Below, piece after piece: positions 23,838-32,164 of a stretch of 32,948 nucleotides of DNA. This stretch comes from Alphaproteobacteria bacterium (GTDB lineage: Bacteria; Pseudomonadota; Alphaproteobacteria; JAJFFI01): contig JASJBI010000055.1 of NCBI GenBank assembly GCA_030066595.1, forward strand, positions 1 through 32,948, written 5' to 3'. A program made the position numbers and the translations under genes. The notes under the pieces were generated by a model. That model saw only the letters and a list, made by a program, of their open reading frames with translations. It ran no database searches and had not been told where the DNA came from. The stretch's first letter is position 1; each line of letters begins with the position of its first letter.

Positions 23838-24524
23838 TCAGAGACCCAGGATGGCGGGCAACTCGCTGAGCGAGGTCATCTCCGCATGGGGCTGCGCCGG
23901 CAGCCGCTCGCGTCGCTGGCCATAGCGATTGCACCAGGCCACCCGCATGCCGAAGGCGGAGGCGGCGACCGCGTCCCAGGCGTTGGACGATTGGAAGGAG
24001 ATGCGCTCCTTGGCGACGCCCAGCCCGTTGACGGCCATCTGATAGACCGAGGGATGGGGTTTGTAGATGCCGACCTCCTCCACCGAGTAGACCGCGTCCA
24101 ACAGCGGGGCGATCCCGGAGTTCTCCACCGCGGCGCCGATCATGTCGGGCGAGCCGTTGGTCAGGATCGCGGTCTTGAGGCCGCCATCCTTGAGCCGCTG
24201 CAACACGTCCGCCACTTCGGGAAAGGTGTCGAGCGCAAGATAGAGGTCCATCAGCCGGTCGCGCAGCCCGGGCGTGTCGATCTCGAGGGTCTCGAGCGCG
24301 TAGTCGAGCGCTTCGCCGGTCACTTGCCAGAAGGGAGCGTGCCGGTCCATCAGGGCGCGCAGCCAGGTATACTCGAGCTGCTTGGTCCGCCACAGCGCCG
24401 ACAGGGCGTCCGCCTTGTCGCCCAGCGCGTCGCGGCAGCCGGCGGCCGCCGAGTTGAAATCGAACAAGGTGCCATACGCGTCGAACACGCAGGCCTGGAT
24501 GTCCCGGAACTCCGGATGGGTCAT
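23838..24524 (-). CDS. L-2-haloacid dehalogenase (haloacid dehalogenase type II)
   Basis: A 228-residue HAD-superfamily enzyme expected to convert (S)-2-haloacids to (R)-2-hydroxyacids. The signature residues are all present: nucleophile Asp15 in DAYGTLFDF with Thr19, Arg46 in WRTKQLEYTWL, Ser125 in TNGS, Lys155 in YKPHP, and SSNAWD (179-184). The WR-x-K-Q-L-E-Y and SSNAWD blocks separate true haloacid dehalogenases from generic HAD phosphatases. Start ATG at 24524 is chosen because homology begins soon after; the ORF to 24584 adds 20 unlikely residues. Halogenated natural substrates are unknown for this organism; type II enzymes are common in soil and marine alphaproteobacteria. Confidence 0.88.
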   Translation of the reverse strand: MTHPEFRDIQACVFDAYGTLFDFNSAAAGCRDALGDKADALSALWRTKQLEYTWLRALMDRHAPFWQVTGEALDYALETLEIDTPGLRDRLMDLYLALDTFPEVADVLQRLKDGGLKTAILTNGSPDMIGAAVENSGIAPLLDAVYSVEEVGIYKPHPSVYQMAVNGLGVAKERISFQSSNAWDAVAASAFGMRVAWCNRYGQRRERLPAQPHAEMTSLSELPAILGL

Positions 24525-24653
24525 GCTCTCTGGCTCCCTGGGGGTGCTTGTCCCGACACCCCTCTTGTTTGCTTGCGCCGCCACTCTACTCCAGGCGGCC
24601 GCGTGGGCGACAGGCTTTCCTGGTGGCGGAAGTCGGCGCCGCCTGCGGCGGGA

Positions 24654-26984
24654 TCAGCAGGACCCAGGGTTGGACATGGGCAGTTCCGGATCGCACTCGA
24701 GGGTGGGGTCGAGCGCCTCGTCCGACCGCGCCTTGGCGTCGTCGCCGAGCTCGTCCTCGTTGTCCGAGTCGCCGGGTTCAGCGCCGGGCTGGCCGGAAAG
24801 CTCGTTGCGGAGTTCGGTCTGCAGATCGATGAAGCCTGCCGCCGGAATCAGGCTCGGCCCGTTCGCCAGCACCGGGGTCTCGGCACCCATCGCGGTGTAG
24901 ATGTCGGAGGCCTGCGCCGGGATCAGTTCCGACTTGCCCAACCGCCAGCGATAGACCTGCAGGTTCTCGAGCACCCGCTGCACGTAGCCGCGGGTCTCGC
25001 GGAACGGGATCAGCTCGACCCAGTCGATGACGTCGATCGCGCCGGAGCGCGGGTCGCCGAACCGCCGGACCCAGCGGTTGACCCGGTTGGGGCCGGCGTT
25101 GTAGGCCGCCAGCGCCAGGGCGTAGTGGCCGTCATAGGCGCGCAGCAGGCCGCTCAGATAGGCGCGGCCGAGCCGGATATTGTAGGCCGGATCGCGGGTC
25201 AGCTTGGACCGTACGTAGCGCACGCGGAGCTTGCGCGCGGTCAACAGCGCTGTCCGGGGCATCAGCTGCATGAGCCCGCGGGCGCCCGCGCCGCTGCGCG
25301 CCCGCTCGTTGAACTGGCTTTCCTGCCGGATTACCGCCAGCAGCAAGGCCTCTTCCGGCGCTTCCACCCTGCGCGACTTGACCGGCGGCACGTCCAGGAC
25401 CGGATAGCCCGAAGGCACCAGGGGATCGCCCACCTTGTGCGCCGCGCGCGCGGTCGAGACGGCGGCCACCCGGTTGCCGGTCTCCAGCGCCAGCTCGGAC
25501 GCGAGCGCGCGTTCGGCCGATGTCGCCACGTTGTTCTGGATCTGGCGCAGGAAGATCGCTTCGAACCGGTCGGCGCTGACCGCGTCCAGCATGCGGACCA
25601 CCCGGACCAGCTCGTTGCGCTCGAATGCGGACCGCTGCGCGGCGTCGGCGGGCGGCGGCAGCGCCGGGCGCGCGCCCGGCGAGAGGCGCAGGGCGGCCTG
25701 CTGGCCGTAATAGGTGGCCATGTATCGGGCCGCCTTTTCGTACCAGACCGCGGCTTCGGCCGTCTGGCCCAACACCTCGTTGGTCCGGGCCAGCCAGTAA
25801 GCGGCGCGGGCGGTGTCGATGGGATACTGGGCGGCGTGTTGCAGGCGGCCGAAATGCGCTTCGGCGATCTCGGGGATCTTGAGCAGACGAAGCGCGATCC
25901 AGCCGGACAGGAACTCGGCCTCGGCGAAATACTTGCCCTCGACCAGCCCGTGGTTGCTGGCCAGCCGGTAGGCCTCTTCGTGGTCGTGCTCCTCGAGCGC
26001 CCGGCGTGCCTGGATGTTGCGCTGGATCCACCAGGCTTCCGGGTTGCCCAGACCGGCGGGCGCCCGGTGCAGGATTTCCCGCGCCGGGTCGTTGCGCTTG
26101 GCCTTGGTATAGCGGCGCATCTCGGCATAAAGCGGACCGGGATGCGGGGCGCCGTCCTTGGGCAGGTTCCGGAGCGCCTCGCGGATCTTGGACTTGGGCG
26201 TGTTCCGGCGCAGCAGCCGGCCCCAGGCGGTGACGACCGCCCGGTCCTTGGGGCTCATAAAGCGGAGATAGCGGTAGGCGTTGCTGACCCGCTGGATCCA
26301 CAACAGCCGCTCGGCACGGGCGAAGTGGTCGGCCGCGCCGATCACATTGCGGTGGCGCCTGAGGAAGCGCTTCTGCTGGGCATAGCCGCGCCGGCCATAG
26401 AAGCGCGCCTCGACCCAGGCCTGCCGGATCTGGTCGTCCGCCGCGGCCGCGTCGCCGGTGCGCCTGAGCGCCGCCGCATAGCGCTCGCGGCCCACCGTGG
26501 TCAGCGGCGGGTAGCGCCGGAAATAGGACAAGACCCGGTCGACGGGGGTGGATTTCTTGATGACGTTCTCGGCATGCCGGCGCAGCCGGTCCTGATAGGG
26601 CCAGTGCGGGTTGGTCTCCAGGAAGTCGACGATCTCGTGGAAGCGGGCGCCGCTGCCGGCGTTGTAGAGATAGTACCAGCGGACCACCTTCTGGAGCTGC
26701 GGCTGGTCGCCCTGCTCGGAGAGCTTGAGCGCCTTGCCGAGCCGCTTGCGCCCGAGCTGCGAGAAGACCCGCCCGTAATGCTTGGCGTCGGCTGCCGAGA
26801 GCGGGCGGGGCGTCGGCTCGACCGTGGCCACGGGCGCGAGCAAGGCGTCTGTGGTGGGCGTCCAGACCGGCGGCTCGGTCGCGCCGGCCGCGGCCGCCAC
26901 GCCCAGTCCCATCGCCAGACCGGAGAACAGAAAAAGCAGTCGACCACCGCGCCTGTTCGGAGCGGCCACAGCCCAGCGAGTCAT
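24654..26984 (-). CDS. Soluble lytic murein transglycosylase (SLT family)
   Basis: A 776-residue periplasmic enzyme cleaving peptidoglycan glycan strands to 1,6-anhydro-muropeptides. The N-terminus is a signal peptide (LLFLFSGLAMGLGVAAAAGA). Residues of about 60-500 form the alpha-superhelical U/L-like region. The catalytic SLT domain follows, with Glu555 in AVIRQESQFNERA, then GARGLMQLMPRTA, ALALAAYNAGPNRV and the end IPFRETRGYVQRVLEN. An acidic tail (about 730-776) is extra. A divergent dapA gene starts 289 bases away. A lytic transglycosylase next to dapA-smpB is a recurrent alphaproteobacterial order. Confidence 0.92.
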   Translation of the reverse strand: MTRWAVAAPNRRGGRLLFLFSGLAMGLGVAAAAGATEPPVWTPTTDALLAPVATVEPTPRPLSAADAKHYGRVFSQLGRKRLGKALKLSEQGDQPQLQKVVRWYYLYNAGSGARFHEIVDFLETNPHWPYQDRLRRHAENVIKKSTPVDRVLSYFRRYPPLTTVGRERYAAALRRTGDAAAADDQIRQAWVEARFYGRRGYAQQKRFLRRHRNVIGAADHFARAERLLWIQRVSNAYRYLRFMSPKDRAVVTAWGRLLRRNTPKSKIREALRNLPKDGAPHPGPLYAEMRRYTKAKRNDPAREILHRAPAGLGNPEAWWIQRNIQARRALEEHDHEEAYRLASNHGLVEGKYFAEAEFLSGWIALRLLKIPEIAEAHFGRLQHAAQYPIDTARAAYWLARTNEVLGQTAEAAVWYEKAARYMATYYGQQAALRLSPGARPALPPPADAAQRSAFERNELVRVVRMLDAVSADRFEAIFLRQIQNNVATSAERALASELALETGNRVAAVSTARAAHKVGDPLVPSGYPVLDVPPVKSRRVEAPEEALLLAVIRQESQFNERARSGAGARGLMQLMPRTALLTARKLRVRYVRSKLTRDPAYNIRLGRAYLSGLLRAYDGHYALALAAYNAGPNRVNRWVRRFGDPRSGAIDVIDWVELIPFRETRGYVQRVLENLQVYRWRLGKSELIPAQASDIYTAMGAETPVLANGPSLIPAAGFIDLQTELRNELSGQPGAEPGDSDNEDELGDDAKARSDEALDPTLECDPELPMSNPGSC

Positions 26985-27273
26985 CGTCTCACCCTATCTC
27001 CAGAGCCTGATCCGGCCCCCGCCGGGTCTCGCCTTGCCACCGCTCCAAGCTTGGCCGCAGAACATTGTTTTTTCATTAAATCCACGCGGCGCCCTTATAG
27101 TAATCATTAACTATTACGGGGCCAAGACGGGAGCTCTCCCCGGCCGGGGCTTGCCGCCGTCCGGGGCCAGGCGCTATGGTCGCCCTGACATCATGGCAAA
27201 CGGCTTGGGTCCGTTCCGAACTCCGATCGGGATTGTCCTTGGTTAACAGACCCTTGCGGTTGAGGAGCATAGC
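26985..27273. other. Divergent promoter region between lytic transglycosylase and dapA
   Basis: No gene. An A/T-rich patch at 27064-27115 holds TATAGT (27096-27101, plus strand) and, on the minus strand, TATAAG (27099-27094), candidate -10 elements pointing both ways, but no confident -35 partner. GAGGAG lies seven bases before the dapA ATG and is its ribosome site. Confidence 0.35.
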
Positions 27274-28167
27274 ATGTTCAAGGGATCGATTGTCGCGCTG
27301 ATCACCCCCTTCCGGGACGGTGCGGTCGACGAAAAGGCCTTTCAGGAGCTGGTCGAGTGGCAGATCGCCGAGGGCACCCACGGGCTGGTTCCCTGCGGCA
27401 CGACGGGCGAATCGCCGACGCTCAGCCATGACGAGCACAAACGGGTGGTCGAGCTCTGCGTCGAGGCCGCGGCCGGACGCGTGCCGGTGATCGCCGGCAC
27501 CGGATCCAATGCCACCGCCGAGGCGATCGACTTCGCCAAGCACGCCGCCCAGGCCGGCGCGAACGCCCAGCTCGTGGTCACGCCCTATTACAACAAGCCG
27601 ACCCAGGAGGGGCTCTACCAGCACTACAAGGCGCTGCACGACGCGGTCGAGCTGCCGATCCTGATCTACAACATCCCGGGGCGCAGCATCGTCGACATGT
27701 CGGTCGCCACCATGGCGCGGCTGGCCGCGCTGCCCCGCATCGTCGGCTGCAAGGACGCCACCGCCGATCTGGCCCGTCCGCTTGAGACCCGGCTCGCCTG
27801 CGGGCCCGAGTTCTGCATCCTCTCGGGCGAGGACGCCACCGCGGTGGCGCTCTTGGCGCAGAGTGGCGACGGCTGCATCTCGGTGACCGCCAACGTGGCG
27901 CCCAAGCAGTGCGCCGCGATGCACGCGGCCTGGCAGGCCGGCGACCTCGAGGCGGTGCGCAGCTACAACGAGCTCTTGATGCCGCTGCACGCGGCGCTGT
28001 TCTGCGAGACCAGCCCGGGGCCGGTCAAATACGCGGCCAACCTGTTGGGCCTGTGCGAGACGGACGTGCGCCTGCCGCTCTGCCCGATCGCCGAGTCCTC
28101 GAAGAAGACGGTCGAGGCGGCGATGGCCGCGGTTGGGCTGATCGGCGAGAGCCGCGCGGCCGAATAG
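27274..28167 (+). CDS. dapA: 4-hydroxy-tetrahydrodipicolinate synthase
   Basis: A 297-residue cytosolic aldolase that condenses pyruvate with aspartate semialdehyde, the first committed step of lysine and diaminopimelate synthesis. Key residues fit the family: Thr43-Thr44 in [10 protein letters not shown], Tyr132 in LIYNIPGR with Arg137, and the Schiff-base Lys160 in [25 protein letters not shown] is the usual signature. Length is normal. smpB follows 360 bases later, separated by palindromic repeats, so co-transcription is not assured. Confidence 0.96.
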   Translation: MFKGSIVALITPFRDGAVDEKAFQELVEWQIAEGTHGLVPCGTTGESPTLSHDEHKRVVELCVEAAAGRVPVIAGTGSNATAEAIDFAKHAAQAGANAQLVVTPYYNKPTQEGLYQHYKALHDAVELPILIYNIPGRSIVDMSVATMARLAALPRIVGCKDATADLARPLETRLACGPEFCILSGEDATAVALLAQSGDGCISVTANVAPKQCAAMHAAWQAGDLEAVRSYNELLMPLHAALFCETSPGPVKYAANLLGLCETDVRLPLCPIAESSKKTVEAAMAAVGLIGESRAAE

Positions 28168-28237
28168 GGACCATGCCCGGTCCGCTCTAGACCCGGCCTT
28201 CCGTGCGCGGGGGCCGTTCCGAACCGCTTGCCGGATT

Positions 28238-28461
28238 GCTTCGTCCTTCGAGACGCGTTCCTGCGGACCGCTCCTCAGGATGAAGCAATCTCTATATGTG
28301 ACTCTTGGAAAGACATCCGATGCCGAGCATCTCCGACCTCATGCCATCTGCGCTGCATCCTGAGGAACGCGCGGAGCGCGTATCTCGCAGGGTTTCCGAT
28401 GCCATACCACCCGCGCTTCATCCTGAGGAACGCGCGGAGCGCGTGTCTCGAAGGGCGAAGC
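28238..28461. repeat. Cluster of three REP-like palindromes between dapA and smpB
   Basis: Three copies of the family also seen at 5098-5172. Copy A, 28238-28286, is in reverse orientation (CCTTCGAGACGCG ... CCTCAGGATGAAGC). Copy B is 28352-28392 (GCATCCTGAGGAACGCGCGG ... TCTCG), slightly decayed at its right end. Copy C is 28415-28461 (GCTTCATCCTGAGGAACGCG ... TCTCGAAGG). B and C are direct repeats 63 bases apart with an inner CGCG-CGGAG-CGCG hairpin. The rest of 28168-28527 holds no gene. Confidence 0.75.
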
Positions 28462-28527
28462 GCGGCCCGCGGGATGCCAGCGTCTCGCACTATGGTTCGT
28501 CGTCTGTAGCCGGGAGCGAAGTAAGCC

Positions 28528-28992
28528 ATGCCGGCCGAGCCTGACCGCGTCGCCGCGCGCAACCGCAAGGCGCGGCACAACTACCTGATCGAGGACAGCA
28601 TCGAGACCGGCATCGTCTTGGCCGGAACCGAGGTCAAGGCGCTGCGCGACGGCCGCGGCAACATCGCCGAGGCCTATGCCGCCGAGCAGGACGGCGAGCT
28701 TTGGCTCTACAACGCCTACATCCCCGAGTACCAGGCGGCGAGCCAGTTCCAGCACGAGACCCGCCGGCCGCGGAAGCTCCTCTTGCACCGGCGCGAGATC
28801 GACCGGCTGATCGGGCGGGTTCAGAAGGACGGCATGACGCTGGTGCCGCTCGACATCCACTTCAACCGCCGCGGCATCGCCAAGGTGCTGCTCGGCATCG
28901 CCCGCGGCAAGCGCAAATACGACAAGCGCGAGGCCGAGAAGAGCCGCGACTGGCGCCGCCAGAAGGAACGGCTGATGCGGGAGAAGGGGTAG
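28528..28992 (+). CDS. smpB: SsrA-binding protein (tmRNA partner)
   Basis: A 154-residue OB-fold protein that binds tmRNA and delivers it to stalled ribosomes for trans-translation. Family blocks are ARHNYLIEDSIETGIVLAGTEVKALRDG, then GELWLYNAYIPEY, RPRKLLLHRREI, TLVPLDIHFNRRGIAKVLLGIARGK and the basic tail KYDKREAEKSRDW. It is full length. The last 344 bases (codon 41 to the stop, 28649-28992) are duplicated at 32165-32508 with 12 differences. Immediately after the stop the sequence enters an A/T-richer segment of foreign appearance. No tmRNA gene is seen next to it. Confidence 0.96.
   Translation: MPAEPDRVAARNRKARHNYLIEDSIETGIVLAGTEVKALRDGRGNIAEAYAAEQDGELWLYNAYIPEYQAASQFQHETRRPRKLLLHRREIDRLIGRVQKDGMTLVPLDIHFNRRGIAKVLLGIARGKRKYDKREAEKSRDWRRQKERLMREKG
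28649..28992 (+). repeat. Left copy of the 344-base smpB direct repeat
   Basis: It covers smpB codon 41 to the stop. The match to 32165-32508 has no gaps (constant offset 3516) and 12 substitutions by eye, about 96.5% identity. Similarity stops exactly at the stop codon on the right and at 28649 on the left. Confidence 0.9.
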
Positions 28993-29130
28993 TTGGTCGG
29001 GTGCGGGGGGCGGGACGGTCAAAGACACTCTGGTCTTCGGAGGCGGCGCGGATTGGCGAACACGAGAAGAGAGAGTTACAAAGCGGCTCTAAGCTTTGAT
29101 TCTGGACGAGATAGTATCAGCCTCTTACCA

Positions 29131-30801
29131 CTAAATGGACTGTCCTTCGCATAGCCGCATCATGACTTCGCACAACTCTTCTGCTCTCCGGTCGCGGAAC
29201 ACGGCGTAGTCATCCGACACAAGCTCAGCATCAGGGATAAGATGTGAACGCAGTCGCTGCTCAATCTCTGCGTCGCCAAGGCTCGACTTTTTCGCACGCT
29301 CTGACATGTACTCGGACGGTGATTTGTCCGCTAGAGCCCGGTTCGTCTTCCAAGTCACAAGAGCACAATTCAGTGCTGTGTTTGCCTCTTGTTCGGGAAC
29401 ACCAGTTTGCCTGAGCCATGCTCTGGGGAAGAGGTGATGGTATTCCCTCTTTTTCAGATGGTCACGGGATACAGGACTTCCATCAGCGAAATCTATTCCT
29501 CCGCAACGCAACGATATCGCCAGAATCCCCCGTGCGAGCCTGTCTTTTCTGTTCGGCCATCCCGCCGTCTTGAGGATGTCAGGATTTGGCAATCCGTATT
29601 GTGACTCATCGAATATTGGGGGCGATGCCTCACTATTTCCTGACAATAGTTCTTCTATTGAGCGGACGTCAGCTAGTGCACGATTTGCTGAAGTTCGATC
29701 GTATCGTTCCGTGAAGACAGCCCGCCAAAGGTACTTTCGAAGGATGTTCCGCGCCTCACCTTCGGCATCTAAGCCTTGGGTCCTGTGCGCCCAGAGAGCA
29801 GCTAGAGAATGAAGCACAACGTCGGACGGAAGACGACGACTGTCAAAGATCTTTTCTTCTTCAAGGAATCTGACCACGCGGGCGGCACCTAATTCGATTT
29901 TCTCCCAGTCCCTTATTAGCCGCTCGGCAAAATCGCGCGACAAGTATGAACTCTTTGTCGGCGTTCGATCCTGCAACAACGCGCCGATGGCCAGCATGAT
30001 ATCTGCCGGATTGCCGTAGGAATCCAAGTTTGGTGCTTTCTCGCTGAGCATGTCGACAAGATCGTGCAAGCCAAATTCCGTAGCGGCTTCGACCTGCGCG
30101 ACAACGATATCGTAGTCCGACAATGGAGAGGCTGATGTGTTCATCCTGATGAACACATCCAACGCGATTTCGCGGTCGGTTGTACTGGGTAAAGATAGGA
30201 AAGGTATGTTGTATGAGGCGAACTTTCCCCTCAGTCTGTTAACTTTTTGTACAATATCAAGCATCGAATCGGCGTCAGCATCCGTAGCTTCTCTCGCCCA
30301 GCCCCTCAAATCCTCCTCGGCGTCTTGCCCGGGTCGGAGCAATCTTATTGGTATTAGACCACGTTCCCAAACTCGAGCCGGCTGTTCCAGCCACAGCGGA
30401 TATCTACTACCGTCCTTACTCCATCGCGCCATCGATACCGCCGTATACGGTTCGCCAGTTTCTTCATCCGGTCCAACTTGTATTAAATATGTGCGATTCT
30501 CATAGTCGTCATTTAGACATCTCCATAATGCGGTTAAGCGCTGTTGCCCATCGAGCAGGTGCTCACTTACTCGTTCGCCCCCCTCGGTTGGACCCGCCAC
30601 AGGGCGCGAAACGAATGGCTCGCTACCGGCAACTTCAAGCGTGAGCACAGCTCCGCAGGGTAGCCCCTGCAGAACTGTATTCAGCAAATTGGCTATTTGT
30701 GGGTCCGTCCATGCCTCGAAACGCTGAAACCGTGGGAGCATCAACTGATGCGTCCTAAGTCGGGTGAACCAATCGGGCAGTGCCCTGTTCCGCGCTTCCA
30801 T
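29131..30801 (-). CDS. DUF262 / HNH endonuclease-like protein (GmrSD-related, probable defence gene)
   Basis: A 556-residue protein. The N-terminal DUF262 domain (ParB/Srx-like fold) carries the signature HLLDGQQRLTALW, with DGQQR at 84-88, and PRFQRFEAWTD near residue 23. A helical middle follows (FIRMNTSASPLSDYDIV is typical). The C-terminal region has an HNH-type pattern EYHHLFPRAWL (His455-His456) then NTALNCALVTWKTNRALADKSPSEYM (Asn474, Asn478), as in the GmrD/DUF1524 nuclease. GmrSD enzymes cut phage DNA with modified cytosines using NTPs; related single-chain proteins include BrxU and SspE. The DNA target here is unknown. Codon use is less G/C-biased than the neighbours, consistent with transfer. 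The ribosome site is weak. Confidence 0.85.
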   Translation of the reverse strand: MEARNRALPDWFTRLRTHQLMLPRFQRFEAWTDPQIANLLNTVLQGLPCGAVLTLEVAGSEPFVSRPVAGPTEGGERVSEHLLDGQQRLTALWRCLNDDYENRTYLIQVGPDEETGEPYTAVSMARWSKDGSRYPLWLEQPARVWERGLIPIRLLRPGQDAEEDLRGWAREATDADADSMLDIVQKVNRLRGKFASYNIPFLSLPSTTDREIALDVFIRMNTSASPLSDYDIVVAQVEAATEFGLHDLVDMLSEKAPNLDSYGNPADIMLAIGALLQDRTPTKSSYLSRDFAERLIRDWEKIELGAARVVRFLEEEKIFDSRRLPSDVVLHSLAALWAHRTQGLDAEGEARNILRKYLWRAVFTERYDRTSANRALADVRSIEELLSGNSEASPPIFDESQYGLPNPDILKTAGWPNRKDRLARGILAISLRCGGIDFADGSPVSRDHLKKREYHHLFPRAWLRQTGVPEQEANTALNCALVTWKTNRALADKSPSEYMSERAKKSSLGDAEIEQRLRSHLIPDAELVSDDYAVFRDRRAEELCEVMMRLCEGQSI

Positions 30802-31013
30802 GAGTGCTCAACCGATCTATGTGGTGGATGTCCTAGTGTCTGCTAAGGGCAGAAAGCGTCGAATGCCCAGCGTAACGCAGCTTGGTCCTTTGCTTCAACT
30901 TTTGCTAGTATCGGTCCAGAAAAATGCGTGGAGGTTAAGTAAGTTTCTGCAATTCCCGAGGTTCTGTCCGGTCACACTCAGATCCAATGAGGATATGGCT
31001 TAACGGTCTCATT

Positions 31014-31030
31014 TTGTGCGTGTTGCACAA
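31014..31030. promoter_or_regulatory. Perfect inverted repeat, candidate operator between the two island genes
   Basis: TTGTGC (31014-31019), 5-base spacer GTGTT, then GCACAA (31025-31030). It lies 40 bases before the ATG of the receiver-like gene and about 215 bases from the DUF262 gene start, inside an A/T-rich divergent promoter region (30802-31069). The form suits a dimeric helix-turn-helix regulator, but no regulator gene is present in the island. Confidence 0.35.
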
Positions 31031-31069
31031 TGATAGTTCACTTTTGCTCACTATTTGAGGGGATCTGTA

Positions 31070-31762
31070 ATGAGAACTGAGGAAAGATTAGCACTATATT
31101 CGATTATTCCGAAACTGTCTTTGCTAATGTTTGCATTTATATTGATATTTTATTTTAGTGGTGCCATTCTAGAAAGAATTCGCGAAAGCGACCAAGTAAG
31201 AGTAAATACTCCTGTTCTCAATATTGAATTGCTATCCAATACAATCGAAGCCGTAAAAGAGGACTTGAACAAAGGAGAATGGCCAGATTGGGCGTCTGCG
31301 GCAATACGCGAGCGCGCGGCGAGGACATATACCATTTTGGCCGGCAAGAATATCCTGTGGGTAGACAACGAGCATCCGAAACAGAACGCTGCCGAACGAA
31401 AACTGCTCCGGGCAATTGGTTTGAATATCGACTCTGTACGCTGCCCAAGTGAAGCGAAGAACCTACTTAAGGTTCAAGACTACGATGCTGTGATAGTTGA
31501 AAGTTCTGTGTTCGTGAGATCGACTGATGAATGTGGTCCGCCGGAAATAAACCTAGAACCTGGAAATGTCTATAGGAGCAAATTTGTCGACTGGCTCTCA
31601 CTCCAATACTCAGAACTGCCAATAATCGCATACTCCATTACAATTGGAGGATTAAGGTCGAAGAATGGAGTGCCTCCGGGATTGTTTGGTGCCACGACCT
31701 TTACGCCAGAGCTAATCAATTTGATTATGGATGCGCTTGAGAGAAGACAAAACAAAGACTGA
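31070..31762 (+). CDS. Membrane-anchored protein with degenerate response-regulator receiver domain
   Basis: A 230-residue protein. ATG at 31070 follows GAGGGGA by six bases. A single membrane span at about 16-34 (LSLLMFAFILIFYFSGAIL) is followed by a short helical linker. From residue 93 comes a CheY-like fold: strand 1 NILWVDNEHPKQNAAERKLL, where the usual acidic pair Asp-Asp is Asp99-Asn100; strand 3 YDAVIVESSVF, where the phospho-acceptor Asp is replaced by Glu144; strand 4 LPIIAYSI with Ser189 for the switch Thr; and the end FGATTFTPELINLIMDAL, resembling the GAT-x2-P-x-E-L-I tail of 'ILWVDD-x-P' receiver-like proteins. Phosphorylation is therefore unlikely. G+C is much lower than elsewhere in the window. 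Exact function unknown; a sensor or adaptor role beside the divergent nuclease is inference. Confidence 0.7.
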   Translation: MRTEERLALYSIIPKLSLLMFAFILIFYFSGAILERIRESDQVRVNTPVLNIELLSNTIEAVKEDLNKGEWPDWASAAIRERAARTYTILAGKNILWVDNEHPKQNAAERKLLRAIGLNIDSVRCPSEAKNLLKVQDYDAVIVESSVFVRSTDECGPPEINLEPGNVYRSKFVDWLSLQYSELPIIAYSITIGGLRSKNGVPPGLFGATTFTPELINLIMDALERRQNKD

Positions 31763-31959
31763 TTCAGACTTTCAGTTGAACTCGGACTCGGGCGAAAGAT
31801 CCCTCACAGCATAAGTCAACTGTTGCCGTTCCCAATCATCCGACCGACTCAAACTCTGAAGTCAAACATCATTTCCCGAGTGAACGCAACGCCACGGCTC
31901 AGTACGAAGACGGGATATCGCCTTGGTTCAAGGTTGCAATAAATTCAGACGCTCCATGA
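31763..31959. other. Non-coding A/T-richer stretch after the receiver-like gene
   Basis: No open frame with a ribosome site and no clear terminator. G+C rises again from about 31965, which may mark the edge of the low-G+C cargo. With the next feature it forms the 400-base gap before the smpB copy. Confidence 0.4.
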
Positions 31960-32130
31960 CTATCCGGTTCGCCGCGGGACGCGATCATACGCGAAGCGGC
32001 CAATCCTCGCGCCAGCTCGATCTGTGTCCCGGCCTAAACCCATCTGCCGCGGTGTCGGACCCAGCCGTTGCCGCAGCGCCTCGGATACCGCCTCGTACAT
32101 CTCGCGCGTCGGCCGCCCGATGTTCAGACT
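31960..32130 (-). pseudogene. Possible decayed gene fragment, unidentified
   Basis: An open minus-strand stretch of 56 codons without a good start, reading LNIGRPTREMYEAVSEALRQ then RLGPTPRQMG before the sequence loses protein character. A second frame (IELARGLAASRMIASRGEP) continues plausible coding in the same direction, suggesting a frameshift. G+C is high like the chromosome, unlike the adjacent cargo. No family recognised; it could be remains of a host gene or of the mobile element. Confidence 0.25.
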
Positions 32131-32164
32131 CTAGCGGGAACGGTGGTAGCTGTCAGCCAGGAAC

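Larger units (their letters stand above)
28993..32164. mobile_element. Putative small genomic island inserted at smpB
   Basis: About 3.2 kb bracketed by intact smpB and a 5'-truncated smpB copy. It is visibly richer in A+T than the rest of the window, most clearly at 30960-31900, and has more A/T-ending codons. Cargo is a DUF262-HNH protein and a divergent membrane-anchored receiver-like protein, plus a decayed fragment. No integrase, transposase or terminal inverted repeat is seen, so how it arrived is unknown; loss of an integrase or homologous recombination between smpB alleles are possibilities. Confidence 0.6.

Noticed and set aside
23823..27110. 1095-codon plus-strand open frame across the hydrolase, dehalogenase and transglycosylase genes
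   Set aside because: It runs antisense to the haloacid dehalogenase and the lytic transglycosylase, both recognisable families; composition is shadow-like.
28238..28461. CRISPR-like short repeats between dapA and smpB
   Set aside because: Only three copies, in mixed orientation, palindromic and with irregular spacing, no cas genes; the same motif occurs at 5098, so it is a REP-like family.
28993..29130. tmRNA (ssrA) gene next to smpB
   Set aside because: No tRNA-like acceptor ends or tag-peptide reading frame seen here or after the second smpB copy.
28993..32164. Insertion sequence or integrase-driven element with defined ends
   Set aside because: No transposase, integrase, terminal inverted repeats or short target duplication recognised; only the smpB repeat brackets it, so the island call is kept tentative.
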